64,000 nucleotides of DNA from Massilia forsythiae (GCF_012849555.1 NZ_CP051685.1:2914001-2978000), one strand, 5' to 3'. Counted from the stretch's first letter, positions 17,000-26,181 are shown. Notes: a model not told the origin generated them from the letters alone. A program made the numbers and translations.

Positions 17000-19900
17000 A
17001 TGGCAGATTTTCCCGATCCCGCGACCCTGGACCAGGGCGGCGCCGGCCGCGACGCAGGCAGCAACGGCGCCGGCCGCACCGAGCTGAAGGTCGACCTGCG
17101 CCCGACGCTGTTCATCGGTGCCGGCGGCACCGGCATGGAAGTCATGATGCGCATCCGCCGCCGCATCCTGTCAGCAGTGTGGAACCGCCGCCATCCGACG
17201 CGCGTCGAATCGATCGCCGACTTCCCGGTGGCGCGCTTCCTGCACTTCGACCTCGACAACAACGCCGTCATCGACGAGGGCAAGTCGCAGCGCACCGACC
17301 CCTGGTACGAGCTGGTGAAGCTGGCCGACGAGGAGCGCCTGGTCGAACCGCTCGACCTGCCGCAGTACCACGAGTCCGACGACAGCCTGGCGCGTTTCCC
17401 GCTCATCGAAAACTGGATGCCGCTGCGCCCGAAGAAGCTGCGCTCGCTCGGCATCGACCCATCGAAGGGCGCCGGCCAGATCCGCGCGCTGGCGCGCCTG
17501 TACCTGTTCGACAAGTATCCGAAGCTGCGCGGGCGCATCAAGGGCGCGCTGAACTTCCTGAGCAGTAACGCCGGCAACGAGCGCAAGGAAAACTACCAGC
17601 GCCTCGGCCTGCAGGTCGATACCTCGAAATTCCGCATCGTCGTGATCGCCTCCAATGCCGGCGGCACCGGCGCCGGCAGCGCGATCGACCTGGGCTGGAT
17701 CGCCAAGGCCATCGCGCGCCAGGAAGTGGCCGATAGCCAGGTCGACCTGGTGATGTTCATGCCCTCCGGTTACGCCAAGGCCAACAAGGAGCGCACCGAG
17801 GCCAATGCCTACGCCACCATGATGGAACTGGAAACCACGATGCGCGACATGAACGCGCGCGTCAGCTGGATGGACCCGGACAGCGTGGTCGGCCGCGGCG
17901 CGCCCTTCGACGACGTGTATTTCGTCGACACCGCCAACCTGGCCAACAAGGCGACCCAGGACGTCAAGGACGTCTACCAGATGGTGGCCGACACCCTGTT
18001 CGAGGACTTCGCCTCGGCCGACTTCGCCAACCGCAAGCGCTCGGTGGCGGTCAACCAGCAGCAGCACAAGCTGGGGCCGTACAACCCGCGCGTGCCGGAA
18101 GGGCGCTTCGGCGACATGCGCCTGTCGTATTCGAAGGTGTATTCGGCCTTCGGCCAGGCCGTGCTCGACACCCAGCAAAGCCTGCGCGACGATATCCGCG
18201 CCTACGAGCTGGCGGCGCTGATGGTCAAGGATTTCTTCGGCCTGGCCGCCGGCGATGGCAGCGGCGGCGCCGTGCGCCGCGCTGGCGACGCCGAACGCGA
18301 CAATTTCATGCGCGAGCAGATGGGCTTGAGCGAGCATCCGTTCTCGGACTTTCCGGACTTCCGCAAGGGCACGGTGGACGTCACGCCGTTCCAGGAATAC
18401 GCGCTGACCGACATGCTGTTGATGGACAAGGACGGGCGCTCGCTGCTGGAACGGGTCGAGAGCAAGGTACAGCTCGAGGTCGATCGCATCATGGCGTCCT
18501 ACGACCTCAAATTGTGGCGCGAAAAGATCGTCGAGCTGCTGCCCGACCTGGAGCGCGACGCCATCCGCGAGGCCGGCGCCACCGCCGAGACCAGCGAAGA
18601 CCGTATCAAGCGCCATACCACGCAGCTGCGCGCCGACCTGCAGGCGCAGGTGCGCGCGCGCCTGTACGCGCTGCTCGACGACCGCAAGCAGGGCGGGCTG
18701 GAATTCGTGCTGTCGCTGCTGGAACAGGTCAAGGCGCGTCTGGCGCAGCGCGACCTCGGCCACGCCCAGCGCAACGGCAAGCGCTACCGCGACATCCGCG
18801 ACGCGCTGCGCACGCGCCAGGTCGAGGAATCGCTGAACAACCTGACCCAGGCGGCCGGGCGCCTGTTCGGCAAGGATGCCCAGGCGCGCGAGGTGATGAA
18901 CCATTTGAAACGCGACATCGCCGACTATCTGCGCTTCCACCTGCTGGCGGTGGCATCAAGCCAGGCGATCGAGGTGATGCGCGTAATGTCGGCCTGGCTG
19001 GGCGACCCGCAGGCGCCCGACGAGCACGGCCAGCCGCAATGGAGCGGCCTGGCCGGCGAATTCCAGGAAGGGCGGCGCGCGGTGCTGGCGATGCTGGGCG
19101 CCGTCGACCAGCGCATCGGCCAGCTGCGCGCCGACGCCCGTCACGAACACGCCACCTACATCAAGCTGGCCGGCGAGATGGCGCCGGAACCGGTGCGCCT
19201 GGGGCCGGACGCCGGCCGCTGGAGCGAGGAAGTGCTGCAGGAATTCGGTGGCTCGCGCCGCCTGTTCCCGCAACTGGGCGACGAGCGCCTGCGCGCCGAC
19301 CTGCTGCTGAAACTGTTCCGCCGCGCCCAGACGCAACTGTCCAGCCAGCGCGCCGAGGGCGAAGCGCCGGCCGATCCGCTGCTGGAACGCCTGGGCGCGA
19401 TGTCGCCGCAGGAACGCCACCGCGTGTTCAGCGAATGGATCAGGAGCGCCATGCCCTGGATTAACGCGCGCTTCTCGGCCGAGTTCACGCCCGCCGCCGA
19501 CCAGTTCAAGTGCTTCATCGGCGTCGGCGATCCGGTGGCCTGGCGCCGCATGGAAGCCGAGATCCGCGCCGCCGTGCCGAGCGGTTTCTTCCACGGCGAC
19601 CTGGTGTCGATCGTGAATACCGGCGAGGCGGGCAGGGCGGTGTGCTACATCGAACTGTCCGGCTACCCGATGACGGTGCTGCGCGGCCTGCCGACCTGGC
19701 GCGCCTCGTACCAGATCGAGAACCCGAAAATCCCGACCCACCTGCACTTCGACGCCACCCGGTTCCGCCACCCGATCTCGCCATCGATGGACGAGTTGAA
19801 CCGCCTGGCCGACGACTACGAATGGTTCCTGCAGGCGATCGCGCTGGGCGTGGTGCGGCGCAAGCCGGACGCCGGCGACCGCGAAGCCGGCTTCCAGCCG

Positions 19901-20845
19901 CGCGGCCAGTACCTGTTCGAGGTCGAGCCGGGCTCCGGCGAATGGCTGCAGATCGGCAACGAATACGCGATCCGATCGAACGGCTTGCCGCCCTACTACC
20001 GCGAACAGGTGATCGCCGCCGTGCGCACGCGCCTGGCCGGCATGGGCGCGCACCAGCTGGCGCTGCTGGCCGCGCTGATGCGCCACTACCAGCTGCGCGT
20101 GTACGAACCCAAGCTGGAAGTCGACGAGACCGGCGCCCAGCTGCCGTCGCCGTCGCTGCCCAACGTCACCGCGCGCCGCCTGTACGATCAGTGGTTCCGG
20201 CGCGCGGTCGCGCTCGACCCGGCGCTGTCGCCGGCGCAGATCGACGCCGCGCTGGCGCAGCTGGGCCAGTGGACGGAGACGGTCCCCGATTCCGCCGGCG
20301 ACGCGTACCAGTGGGAGGTCGAGCGGCCCGCCGACAAGCGCGTGATGCGGCCGGAGCTGCTGGCCAGCGACGGCGCCGCGGCGCAGGTGCTGGAGCGGCG
20401 CGCGCAGGGCGGCGCGGGCGGCGGCACAGCGGTGGCCGGTGTATCTGCGCCCGGCGCAGCGGCGCCCGGCACTGCCGACATGCTGGCCAAGCGGCCGGGC
20501 AACGGATCGTCCGCCTTCGTGCTCGGCGCGACCGGCGCCGCGGCCGCGCCGGGCACGGCTTCCATCGAGGGCGGCGCCGGCGCGGCGGCGTTCGTGGTCG
20601 GCGCCACCCCGATCGGCGCGCGCTACAAGCTGTTCGTCGACGGCGCCCAGCGCGGCCCGTACGCCTTCGACGAAGTCGTCCAGCAGCTGATGCGCGGCGA
20701 GGCCGGGCGCGGCACGCGCATCTGGAACATGGCGTGGAATCCGCGCCAGGACAAATGGAAGACGATCGGCGAATTGCCGGAACTGGCGGAGGCGCTCGAC
20801 AACGCGATTCCCGATCCGGACGACCAGATCCCCGATCCGGAATAA
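17000..20845 (+). CDS. Giant tubulin/FtsZ-like protein with C-terminal GYF-like domain
   Basis: A 1281-residue protein. The N-terminal part has the nucleotide-binding features of the tubulin-like (Tubulin_2-type) superfamily: a first-strand glycine loop FIGAGGTGME at about 38-47, and the tubulin signature NAGGTGAGSA at 219-228, comparable to GGGTGTG of FtsZ. GTP or a similar nucleotide is expected. The middle 700 residues are helix-rich with coiled-coil character. A Pro/Ala/Gly linker (about 1135-1205) leads to a terminal domain YKLFVDGAQRGPYAF to WKTIGELPEL, typical of GYF_2/DUF4339 peptide-binding modules. The start at 17000 has AAAGGA upstream; the overlapping ATG at 16979 would add seven residues. 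It is probably a cytomotive or scaffold protein linked to the membrane proteins beside it. Confidence 0.82.
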   Translation: MADFPDPATLDQGGAGRDAGSNGAGRTELKVDLRPTLFIGAGGTGMEVMMRIRRRILSAVWNRRHPTRVESIADFPVARFLHFDLDNNAVIDEGKSQRTDPWYELVKLADEERLVEPLDLPQYHESDDSLARFPLIENWMPLRPKKLRSLGIDPSKGAGQIRALARLYLFDKYPKLRGRIKGALNFLSSNAGNERKENYQRLGLQVDTSKFRIVVIASNAGGTGAGSAIDLGWIAKAIARQEVADSQVDLVMFMPSGYAKANKERTEANAYATMMELETTMRDMNARVSWMDPDSVVGRGAPFDDVYFVDTANLANKATQDVKDVYQMVADTLFEDFASADFANRKRSVAVNQQQHKLGPYNPRVPEGRFGDMRLSYSKVYSAFGQAVLDTQQSLRDDIRAYELAALMVKDFFGLAAGDGSGGAVRRAGDAERDNFMREQMGLSEHPFSDFPDFRKGTVDVTPFQEYALTDMLLMDKDGRSLLERVESKVQLEVDRIMASYDLKLWREKIVELLPDLERDAIREAGATAETSEDRIKRHTTQLRADLQAQVRARLYALLDDRKQGGLEFVLSLLEQVKARLAQRDLGHAQRNGKRYRDIRDALRTRQVEESLNNLTQAAGRLFGKDAQAREVMNHLKRDIADYLRFHLLAVASSQAIEVMRVMSAWLGDPQAPDEHGQPQWSGLAGEFQEGRRAVLAMLGAVDQRIGQLRADARHEHATYIKLAGEMAPEPVRLGPDAGRWSEEVLQEFGGSRRLFPQLGDERLRADLLLKLFRRAQTQLSSQRAEGEAPADPLLERLGAMSPQERHRVFSEWIRSAMPWINARFSAEFTPAADQFKCFIGVGDPVAWRRMEAEIRAAVPSGFFHGDLVSIVNTGEAGRAVCYIELSGYPMTVLRGLPTWRASYQIENPKIPTHLHFDATRFRHPISPSMDELNRLADDYEWFLQAIALGVVRRKPDAGDREAGFQPRGQYLFEVEPGSGEWLQIGNEYAIRSNGLPPYYREQVIAAVRTRLAGMGAHQLALLAALMRHYQLRVYEPKLEVDETGAQLPSPSLPNVTARRLYDQWFRRAVALDPALSPAQIDAALAQLGQWTETVPDSAGDAYQWEVERPADKRVMRPELLASDGAAAQVLERRAQGGAGGGTAVAGVSAPGAAAPGTADMLAKRPGNGSSAFVLGATGAAAAPGTASIEGGAGAAAFVVGATPIGARYKLFVDGAQRGPYAFDEVVQQLMRGEAGRGTRIWNMAWNPRQDKWKTIGELPELAEALDNAIPDPDDQIPDPE

Positions 20846-20862
20846 GCGCGACAAGGAGCACC

Positions 20863-22128
20863 GTGCAAGACCACGTCATTTACCGCTGCGTCAACGCGGC
20901 CTGCGCGCGCCCGATGCCGCGTCCGGTCAACTTCTGCCCGTATTGCGGGACGGCGCAGGAAACAGGCGCACACGCGCAAGAACCAGGCGGCCGGCCAGCG
21001 CAGCGGCCGGCCACAGCCACGGCCGGAATGCAGGAAGAGCGGCCGAAACGCGAAGCCGCCATCGCTGCCGCCGCGGGGGCCGCGGCCAGCGCGGCGGCGG
21101 CGCCGTCGGGCTGGTCGGATGCGCCGTCCGAATCCCTGTCGCCTGTACCGTCCGGGCTATCTGCGCCGCCGGCATCCGCTGCGCAGCAGGCCGGCGCCGC
21201 GAATGCCGCATCCGCGCCCGGTGACGCGGTGCGACCGGAGGAGGGTGCTGCTGCTGGTGCGCATGCGGCCCCGGCCGCGCCTACGCCGGACGCGCACCGC
21301 TTCGGCCGCAGCGGCGGCGCGCGCCCGGCGGCCGGCATGGACGCTGCCCACGACAGGCCGTCCAAGGGCGCAGGCGCAGCGCGGCAGGAAGTGCCGCGCC
21401 CGGCTATCCCGGCAAAGCCGGCCGCGCCGCAGCGCCGGCCGGTGCGCCTGCGCTGGTGGCTGCTGGCGCTGGCCATCCTGTGGGGCATGTGGCTGTGGGC
21501 CAAGCCGTCGGCGCGCAAGACCGAGCAACGCATCGACCACGCCATCGCGCTGGCCAGGGATTGCAAGGGCAGCGCCGCGCAAGCCGAACTGGCCGCGCTG
21601 CGCAGCAGCCGCGCCACGCCGGAACAGTTGGCGCGCCTGCAGCGCTCGCTCGACGAGGAAGCCGCCGCCTGCACCAGGCGGCGCCAGCGCAACAAGGCCT
21701 GGAGCGATACCAGCAGCGCGGTCGAGGCGGCGCTGGCGGCGGGCAGCCCTGACAAGGCGCGTACCCGCTTGCAGGCCTTCGTGCGCCGCTGGGGAGAAGA
21801 CGGCCGGACCCGCGAACTCAAGGAACGCATCCAGGCGCGCCAGGACGAGCGCGGCGGCGGCAACGGCGGTGCGCGCGGCAGCAGCGGCAGCGACGCCGGC
21901 GATGCCCATCCGCTGGCCGTGCCGGCGCGGCAAGCTGGCGGCGGTGCGGCGCGCTCGACGTCGGGACGCAGCGCCGCCACCCTGCTGGCCGAGGCCAGGG
22001 GCGACCTGGCGCACGGCGATTACGCGTCCGCCGCCGACAGGATGAGTCTGTGCCTGGCCATGGGCGACAGCCACTACCGCGAGTGCCTGGCGGTCAAGGC
22101 CCAGGCCGAGCGTGAAGGGATGTACTGA
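20863..22128 (+). CDS. Zinc-ribbon membrane protein, tubulin operon gene 5
   Basis: A 421-residue protein starting at GTG 20863, chosen because AAGGAG stands just upstream and the codons lead directly into a zinc ribbon (Cys9, Cys14, Cys25, Cys28; CVNAAC and CPYCG). Residues 35-190 are Ala/Pro/Glu-rich linker. One transmembrane segment at about 196-213 (WWLLALAILWGMWLWA) is followed by a helical region that looks TPR- or coiled-coil-like (AQAELAALRSSRATPEQLA) and a final block LLAEARGDLAHGDYASAADR. It should place its ribbon in the cytoplasm and its helical part outside. It closes the operon, 17 bases after the tubulin-like stop. Confidence 0.76.
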   Translation: MQDHVIYRCVNAACARPMPRPVNFCPYCGTAQETGAHAQEPGGRPAQRPATATAGMQEERPKREAAIAAAAGAAASAAAAPSGWSDAPSESLSPVPSGLSAPPASAAQQAGAANAASAPGDAVRPEEGAAAGAHAAPAAPTPDAHRFGRSGGARPAAGMDAAHDRPSKGAGAARQEVPRPAIPAKPAAPQRRPVRLRWWLLALAILWGMWLWAKPSARKTEQRIDHAIALARDCKGSAAQAELAALRSSRATPEQLARLQRSLDEEAAACTRRRQRNKAWSDTSSAVEAALAAGSPDKARTRLQAFVRRWGEDGRTRELKERIQARQDERGGGNGGARGSSGSDAGDAHPLAVPARQAGGGAARSTSGRSAATLLAEARGDLAHGDYASAADRMSLCLAMGDSHYRECLAVKAQAEREGMY

Positions 22129-22133
22129 AACGC

Positions 22134-22233
22134 CGGATGGCGCCAGGTGCGCATCGTCCCGGCCGGCTGCCGGGTCATGGCGCCGCGCGGCGGCCGGTAA
22201 CGGCCGCGCAGGCGTGCGGCATGGCGCCATCCG
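22134..22233. repeat. Inverted repeat after the tubulin operon
   Basis: The arms CGGATGGCGCCA (22134-22145) and TGGCGCCATCCG (22222-22233) enclose a 76-base loop containing a further GGCCG/CGGCC hairpin. It begins 5 bases after the last operon gene. No T-run follows, so it is more likely an mRNA 3' structure or repeat element than an intrinsic terminator. Confidence 0.45.
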
Positions 22234-22280
22234 TTAGCTGGAGCACCGTCGCCCAGCTTCTTCATTGTTATCGTTATGAC

Positions 22281-22487
22281 ATGATGAAGCTGATTTCACC
22301 GAAAAAGCTTTACGCCATGCAGCGTATGTCCGCCGCGCTCAAGCGCGCCTCGGCCGCGCGCCCGTTCGGGCCCGAGACCGACCGCGCCCTGCGCTGGGCC
22401 GCCGCGTGGGGCATGTGCGCCGGCATCCGCAGCCCGCACACGCGCCTGCGCCTGCGGCGCGATACGCTGTCCGGCGTCGGCAACTGA
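22281..22487 (+). CDS. Possible small basic protein (68 aa)
   Basis: A short frame MMKLISPKKLYAMQRMSAAL, 68 residues, rich in Arg/Lys and Ala, with no membrane segment. There is no good ribosome-binding site; codon use agrees with the genome (high GC at third positions). It lies between the tubulin operon and the nested-hairpin element. I do not recognise it. It could be a real small gene or chance coding in GC-rich DNA. Confidence 0.35.
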   Translation: MMKLISPKKLYAMQRMSAALKRASAARPFGPETDRALRWAAAWGMCAGIRSPHTRLRLRRDTLSGVGN

Positions 22488-22549
22488 GTAGGCGAAGCCG
22501 CCATGCGGCGCACATTTTACATTCGAGCAATCCTGCCGGCTCGCTCTAC

Positions 22550-22671
22550 AAGGCACCTCGAAAAACCTGTTGCGCGTTGCACTTTCAGCTTGCGATGCTC
22601 GTCGTACCCCTGTACGGCTGTCCTTCTCAGCTGAAACTGCTGCCGCTCGCTACGGTTTTTCGAGGTGCCCT
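22550..22671. repeat. 120-bp nested-hairpin element at the T6SS island edge
   Basis: The outer arms GGCACCTCGAAAAACC (22552-22567) and its exact complement (22654-22669) enclose inner arms TTTCAGCT (22583-22590) and AGCTGAAA (22629-22636), and an apex CGTAC-CCCT-GTACG (22603-22616). Three nested perfect stems on one axis imply a cruciform or a structured RNA. No ORF is inside. It stands exactly where base composition falls towards the vgrG island, so it may mark a past insertion. MITE-like or REP-like origin is inference. Confidence 0.6.
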
Positions 22672-22714
22672 TAAGCTAGCAGAACGAAGCTGGCATGATG
22701 TGCTCGTAATTGAG

Positions 22715-22972
22715 TTAGATCGATGAAATCAACTTGGCACCGCAGTCGGTAATGTCCTGGTCATACGCGACCTGCTTCCCATGATGCTTACGAGTGCTAC
22801 CATGTGGATGGATGGCAAAATTGCCTTTGCATCGCGGACAATATGTCGAATCTCCATCCAAAGCGACTTGCTTGCCGAGCACCTTAAAATCCTGAGCTGC
22901 CGAAATGACTTCTCCACCGTGAGTGGTCTTATCCCCTAGGCGAATAACGCCGCGTCCTTTTTGATCTCTCAT
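22715..22972 (-). CDS. PAAR domain protein, T6SS spike tip
   Basis: An 85-residue protein. I chose the ATG at 22972 because a GAGG site precedes it, it follows the stop of the effector gene (22992), and the protein then begins MRDQKGRGVIRLGDKTTHGG, as in PAAR proteins paired with Tle effectors. The repeats GDKTTHGG, LDGDSTYCPRC and YDQDITDCGA form the metal-stabilised cone. PAAR proteins cap the VgrG spike and help load effectors. It is last in the vgrG-adaptor-immunity-effector-PAAR unit, 19 bases after the effector. Confidence 0.87.
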   Translation of the reverse strand: MRDQKGRGVIRLGDKTTHGGEVISAAQDFKVLGKQVALDGDSTYCPRCKGNFAIHPHGSTRKHHGKQVAYDQDITDCGAKLISSI

Positions 22973-22991
22973 ATAGCCTCGCCACAACGCA

Positions 22992-24671
22992 TCAGGCGGT
23001 ATTGCGCGTTGTTTCAACTTCTTGGTTCGATGCGATGGTGTGATCATCATTTCCTAAGAACACTCTACGATAACGCCAATAGCCTGTAAGTTCCAACGAT
23101 GGATGGTTGAATCCGGCAAGTGAATCATGTACGTATTTGTCAAACAATTCAGCAAAAGGAAGTGGTGTCGGCTTGGCGCGCTGCGCGAGTGCAAGAACTT
23201 CTCGAGCTTCTGGTTCCAATAAGGTTGTCGTCACAAGATCTCTTCTCGCCCCAGTAAGCAAATTCCCTTTTAGGATTGAAAACGTACGTTGGCCAAGGTT
23301 CATCTTGGCAGATCTGGTCATGGCAGCAGCATCCGCGATCATTCTGTTGTTGAAAGCAATGAGAACTTCTCTCTCTTCCTGAGTCGCTCCCTTAACTTGA
23401 TTGGAGGTGTGAAAATGGTCGCGTATCTGCCACCGCCAATTAAGATATTGTTGGAGCCATTCATATATCGGTCGGGGTGCCAACGTGGCTTGAGAGATGA
23501 AACTATCATATGCTTTTGCCAAATCAGGATGGATGGCAAATGGATCATATCCGCCAGGCGAAGGTACAGGTCTTTTCATTGGCGCGCCAGCCGCAATTGC
23601 ACAGTCCAACATGTGGTTCAACGGTATTTGAGATAATTTCAAAGAATCGCTTCCTAAGGAAATGCCGAGTTCATTTGGCCGATAACCGCCACCGACATCA
23701 CTGTGCGCACCTGGATAAGCGTGCTGAATCCATCCAGATTGTAGCTTGCCATTAACGCCGATTTCATCTAAAGGAAAATTTCGGCGGAGTTCATGTATGG
23801 CTACCATATGCACGCAGTTTTGGACAGAAACAGGTAATTGCAGCGCTTTTGCACTTGCCCAAGCGCCGTGACCGCCGGTTGAGTTTTTAGCTATTGCCAC
23901 GGCACCGGACCAAAACCCTGCAGAGGCGACAGTATCGATAATTCCAACAAAGCGAAATCGTATAGATACACCAGCCAAACGACCATCTACTAGCAACTCG
24001 TCTAGCCAATGGCAGAATACTCGTGCTTCCGCGGCCCCTCTTGAAAAGCCAAATACGTCAAGAAAACATTCGACCGCGCGTGGCTTTCCTTCCTTAAGTT
24101 TTTCCGCCAAAAAAGTCGCTTGCTTTTTTAGGAATTTAACACGTATGCTGTCGTTAGCGAAACGTGTTTGTAGCAAGCCGTCACGTGTTCCGAATTTTGA
24201 GAGGATTTCTCGATCTTCATTGTCAGCTGAGTCGATACTGTTTCGACATAACGCAAGAATGGTTTTTTCGTCAAAAATATTATTTTTAAAAGAGCAAAAA
24301 TTTAAAGCATTAAAAATTGACAAAAGGCCAAATATAACGCGTCCTTCACATCCGAATGCAGATGTGCCGCCCAGTGTGCTCTCCCCATCTTCGCCAATTT
24401 CCTTAAATCTGGTTCCCACGCCTGGGATGTAAATGGGAATATAGCCCATTAAATTGTCTTGTCTATATGCTCTGTATAATCGCGCAATATTGCTATGTGC
24501 TAGTTTTGGGAAATCATTTTCTCGATTGTTGTTTGTTCCATCAAAAAACAATCCAATATTAATATTTATTTCACATTTTTTAAAATCGATGCTATGTTGT
24601 GGAATAACTTGTGTTATTCCATTTGTTGGAGCGATTTTTGTTAGGGAAACAACTATGTCGGAACGTTTCAT
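22992..24671 (-). CDS. Tle1-like T6SS phospholipase effector (DUF2235)
   Basis: A 559-residue alpha/beta hydrolase. The opening INIGLFFDGTNNNREND is the DUF2235 signature. The catalytic triad is visible: nucleophile elbow GFSRG with Ser210, Asp246 in GIIDTVAS, and His323 in YPGAHSDVGGGY. Tle1 proteins are delivered by type VI secretion and hydrolyse phospholipids in the target cell periplasm. The gene overlaps the immunity candidate upstream by 4 bases (24668-24671) and is followed by PAAR. Its codons are much AT-richer than the flanking chromosome, a sign of transfer. It has no signal peptide, as expected for a cargo carried by VgrG/PAAR. Confidence 0.9.
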   Translation of the reverse strand: MKRSDIVVSLTKIAPTNGITQVIPQHSIDFKKCEININIGLFFDGTNNNRENDFPKLAHSNIARLYRAYRQDNLMGYIPIYIPGVGTRFKEIGEDGESTLGGTSAFGCEGRVIFGLLSIFNALNFCSFKNNIFDEKTILALCRNSIDSADNEDREILSKFGTRDGLLQTRFANDSIRVKFLKKQATFLAEKLKEGKPRAVECFLDVFGFSRGAAEARVFCHWLDELLVDGRLAGVSIRFRFVGIIDTVASAGFWSGAVAIAKNSTGGHGAWASAKALQLPVSVQNCVHMVAIHELRRNFPLDEIGVNGKLQSGWIQHAYPGAHSDVGGGYRPNELGISLGSDSLKLSQIPLNHMLDCAIAAGAPMKRPVPSPGGYDPFAIHPDLAKAYDSFISQATLAPRPIYEWLQQYLNWRWQIRDHFHTSNQVKGATQEEREVLIAFNNRMIADAAAMTRSAKMNLGQRTFSILKGNLLTGARRDLVTTTLLEPEAREVLALAQRAKPTPLPFAELFDKYVHDSLAGFNHPSLELTGYWRYRRVFLGNDDHTIASNQEVETTRNTA

Positions 24672-25282
24672 CGCCAGTCTCCATATTTCTTTCTATTTAA
24701 TGAGTCTTCGTGCCTGAACTCGGCAATTTCCTCAGGGGTAAATAGTTCTTTAGAAATTGATCCTGTGGTTGCTTTTCTAGTGGCCTGCATGTCATCCCAT
24801 TCGATCGGATGTAGTTCTGCATGAGGTCCGAATCGGCTTACAACAACTCGTACACGGCCGTGTGGGAAGAAATGAACCCAGAGATGATCAGCTTCAGTGT
24901 AACTTTCAATAGGGACTCGTGCACGATATATTCCCTCCATTTCGGCCTTTTTTATAAAGTCGGATGTTTGAATAATGCGGTTTACTTCCCACCTTATTTC
25001 AACCATCAAATTTGGAGTCCATATTTTAGGAATTGTTATACAGCATATTAATCCTCCTCCTTCTCCACCTTCCATAATTTCGCCGCTGATACGTTTATCG
25101 ATATAAAAATTGTTGACTCTATACTCTTCTCCTAAGTGGTGAATGGCGCTTAACGAAACTACAGTATTATCTTCTACTTTGAAGTATTCATATAAAATTG
25201 TACAAATTCCAAGAAACGCGATCGTTAGCGTAAGCGATAGAATGGGGTACCATCGTAAAAAATTTGGAATAATAATCTTCAT
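24668..25282 (-). CDS. DUF3304 protein, likely Tle1 immunity protein
   Basis: A 204-residue protein with an N-terminal membrane segment (WYPILSLTLTIAFLGICTIL) and a periplasmic domain containing LSAIHHLGEEYRVNNFYIDK and GGGLICCITIPKIWTP, characteristic of DUF3304. A Cys lies in the hydrophobic segment, but the lipobox is not canonical. DUF3304 genes commonly sit next to Tle1 phospholipases and act as periplasmic immunity proteins; the 4-base overlap with the effector supports that role. It is strongly AT-rich, like its neighbours. Confidence 0.8.
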   Translation of the reverse strand: MKIIIPNFLRWYPILSLTLTIAFLGICTILYEYFKVEDNTVVSLSAIHHLGEEYRVNNFYIDKRISGEIMEGGEGGGLICCITIPKIWTPNLMVEIRWEVNRIIQTSDFIKKAEMEGIYRARVPIESYTEADHLWVHFFPHGRVRVVVSRFGPHAELHPIEWDDMQATRKATTGSISKELFTPEEIAEFRHEDSLNRKKYGDWR

Positions 25283-25356
25283 GGTATTTCAATCCTTAAA
25301 AAACGTTTCCGTGATACTTGGTTGTAATTTAAGTTTTTTATGAAAAATTGATTTGA

Positions 25357-26181
25357 TCAGTGAGTATGGTCTGCTATAAATGGTTGTAATTTTTTTCGAA
25401 ATTCACCTACCTCATTCATTTCAAAAAACTTTTTTATTTCATTCTTTTGTAAGATCATACCTTTTGTCAAAAGCGCTGCCTCGGTCAGAAACATCAAAAT
25501 CAACGCATTTGAGTTTTCCGCTGCGCGCCAAACTTGGTATGCAGTTTTAGCCCATATATGTTGTTCTGCAGCGTTACCTGGTAAAACCCCACCATGGCGC
25601 ATCATTTTCACTTTGGCGATGCAGTGATCAGGTTCGCTTTCCTCGTCAAGCGCCGTCAGCTGGTCATGAGCCAAGCACAGAGGCGTTGGTCCGTCTGCTA
25701 CACACGCAACTGGCGGCAGTTGAACGAGATTCCCTATTCGGTCATGAACATGCCAGCGTGTGATGGGGCCGTGCATGGTCGCCCACTGCGTGGAATCGAG
25801 CACCGAGGCGAGCGCTTCAAGTACAGCGCAATCGGCATATCGCAACGTGAATTGCTTTCCTTCGGGGTCTAGGATACAAATAAATCTGCGCAGATGTTGG
25901 GCAATATGTTGAAGATCCAGCCTGGTTTCGATAAGCGAAACATGCAATGCAGGCGTCACAGCATTCAAATAGCCCATGACCGTATCCAGTCCACCTGTTT
26001 CATAAGCGGTTTCGATATCGATTAGAAATGGACTAACGCTCATTGCTGTTTCTGGGTAGATTGGCTCCAGCCATACTGGACGGCACTGGAGATGAGTTTC
26101 GGCGTAGCTTTTCGCGACCTCTTGCAGCAACCCGTTGTCGATCAAGAGATATACGGACACGTCCGAACGAGGATTGTTCAT
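25357..26181 (-). CDS. DUF4123 T6SS effector-loading adaptor
   Basis: A 274-residue protein. The start at 26181 (MNNPRSDVSVYLLIDNGLL) is chosen because its ATG overlaps the VgrG stop as ATGA; the frame is open 19 codons further but inside vgrG. The opening YLLIDNGLL, FLIDIE, and FRFICILDPEGK-like region (RRFICILDPEGKQFTLRYAD) match DUF4123 (Tap/TEC) chaperones, which hold an effector on the VgrG tip. The C-terminal third is family-variable. The 74-base gap to the immunity gene holds no recognisable feature. Confidence 0.85.
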   Translation of the reverse strand: MNNPRSDVSVYLLIDNGLLQEVAKSYAETHLQCRPVWLEPIYPETAMSVSPFLIDIETAYETGGLDTVMGYLNAVTPALHVSLIETRLDLQHIAQHLRRFICILDPEGKQFTLRYADCAVLEALASVLDSTQWATMHGPITRWHVHDRIGNLVQLPPVACVADGPTPLCLAHDQLTALDEESEPDHCIAKVKMMRHGGVLPGNAAEQHIWAKTAYQVWRAAENSNALILMFLTEAALLTKGMILQKNEIKKFFEMNEVGEFRKKLQPFIADHTH

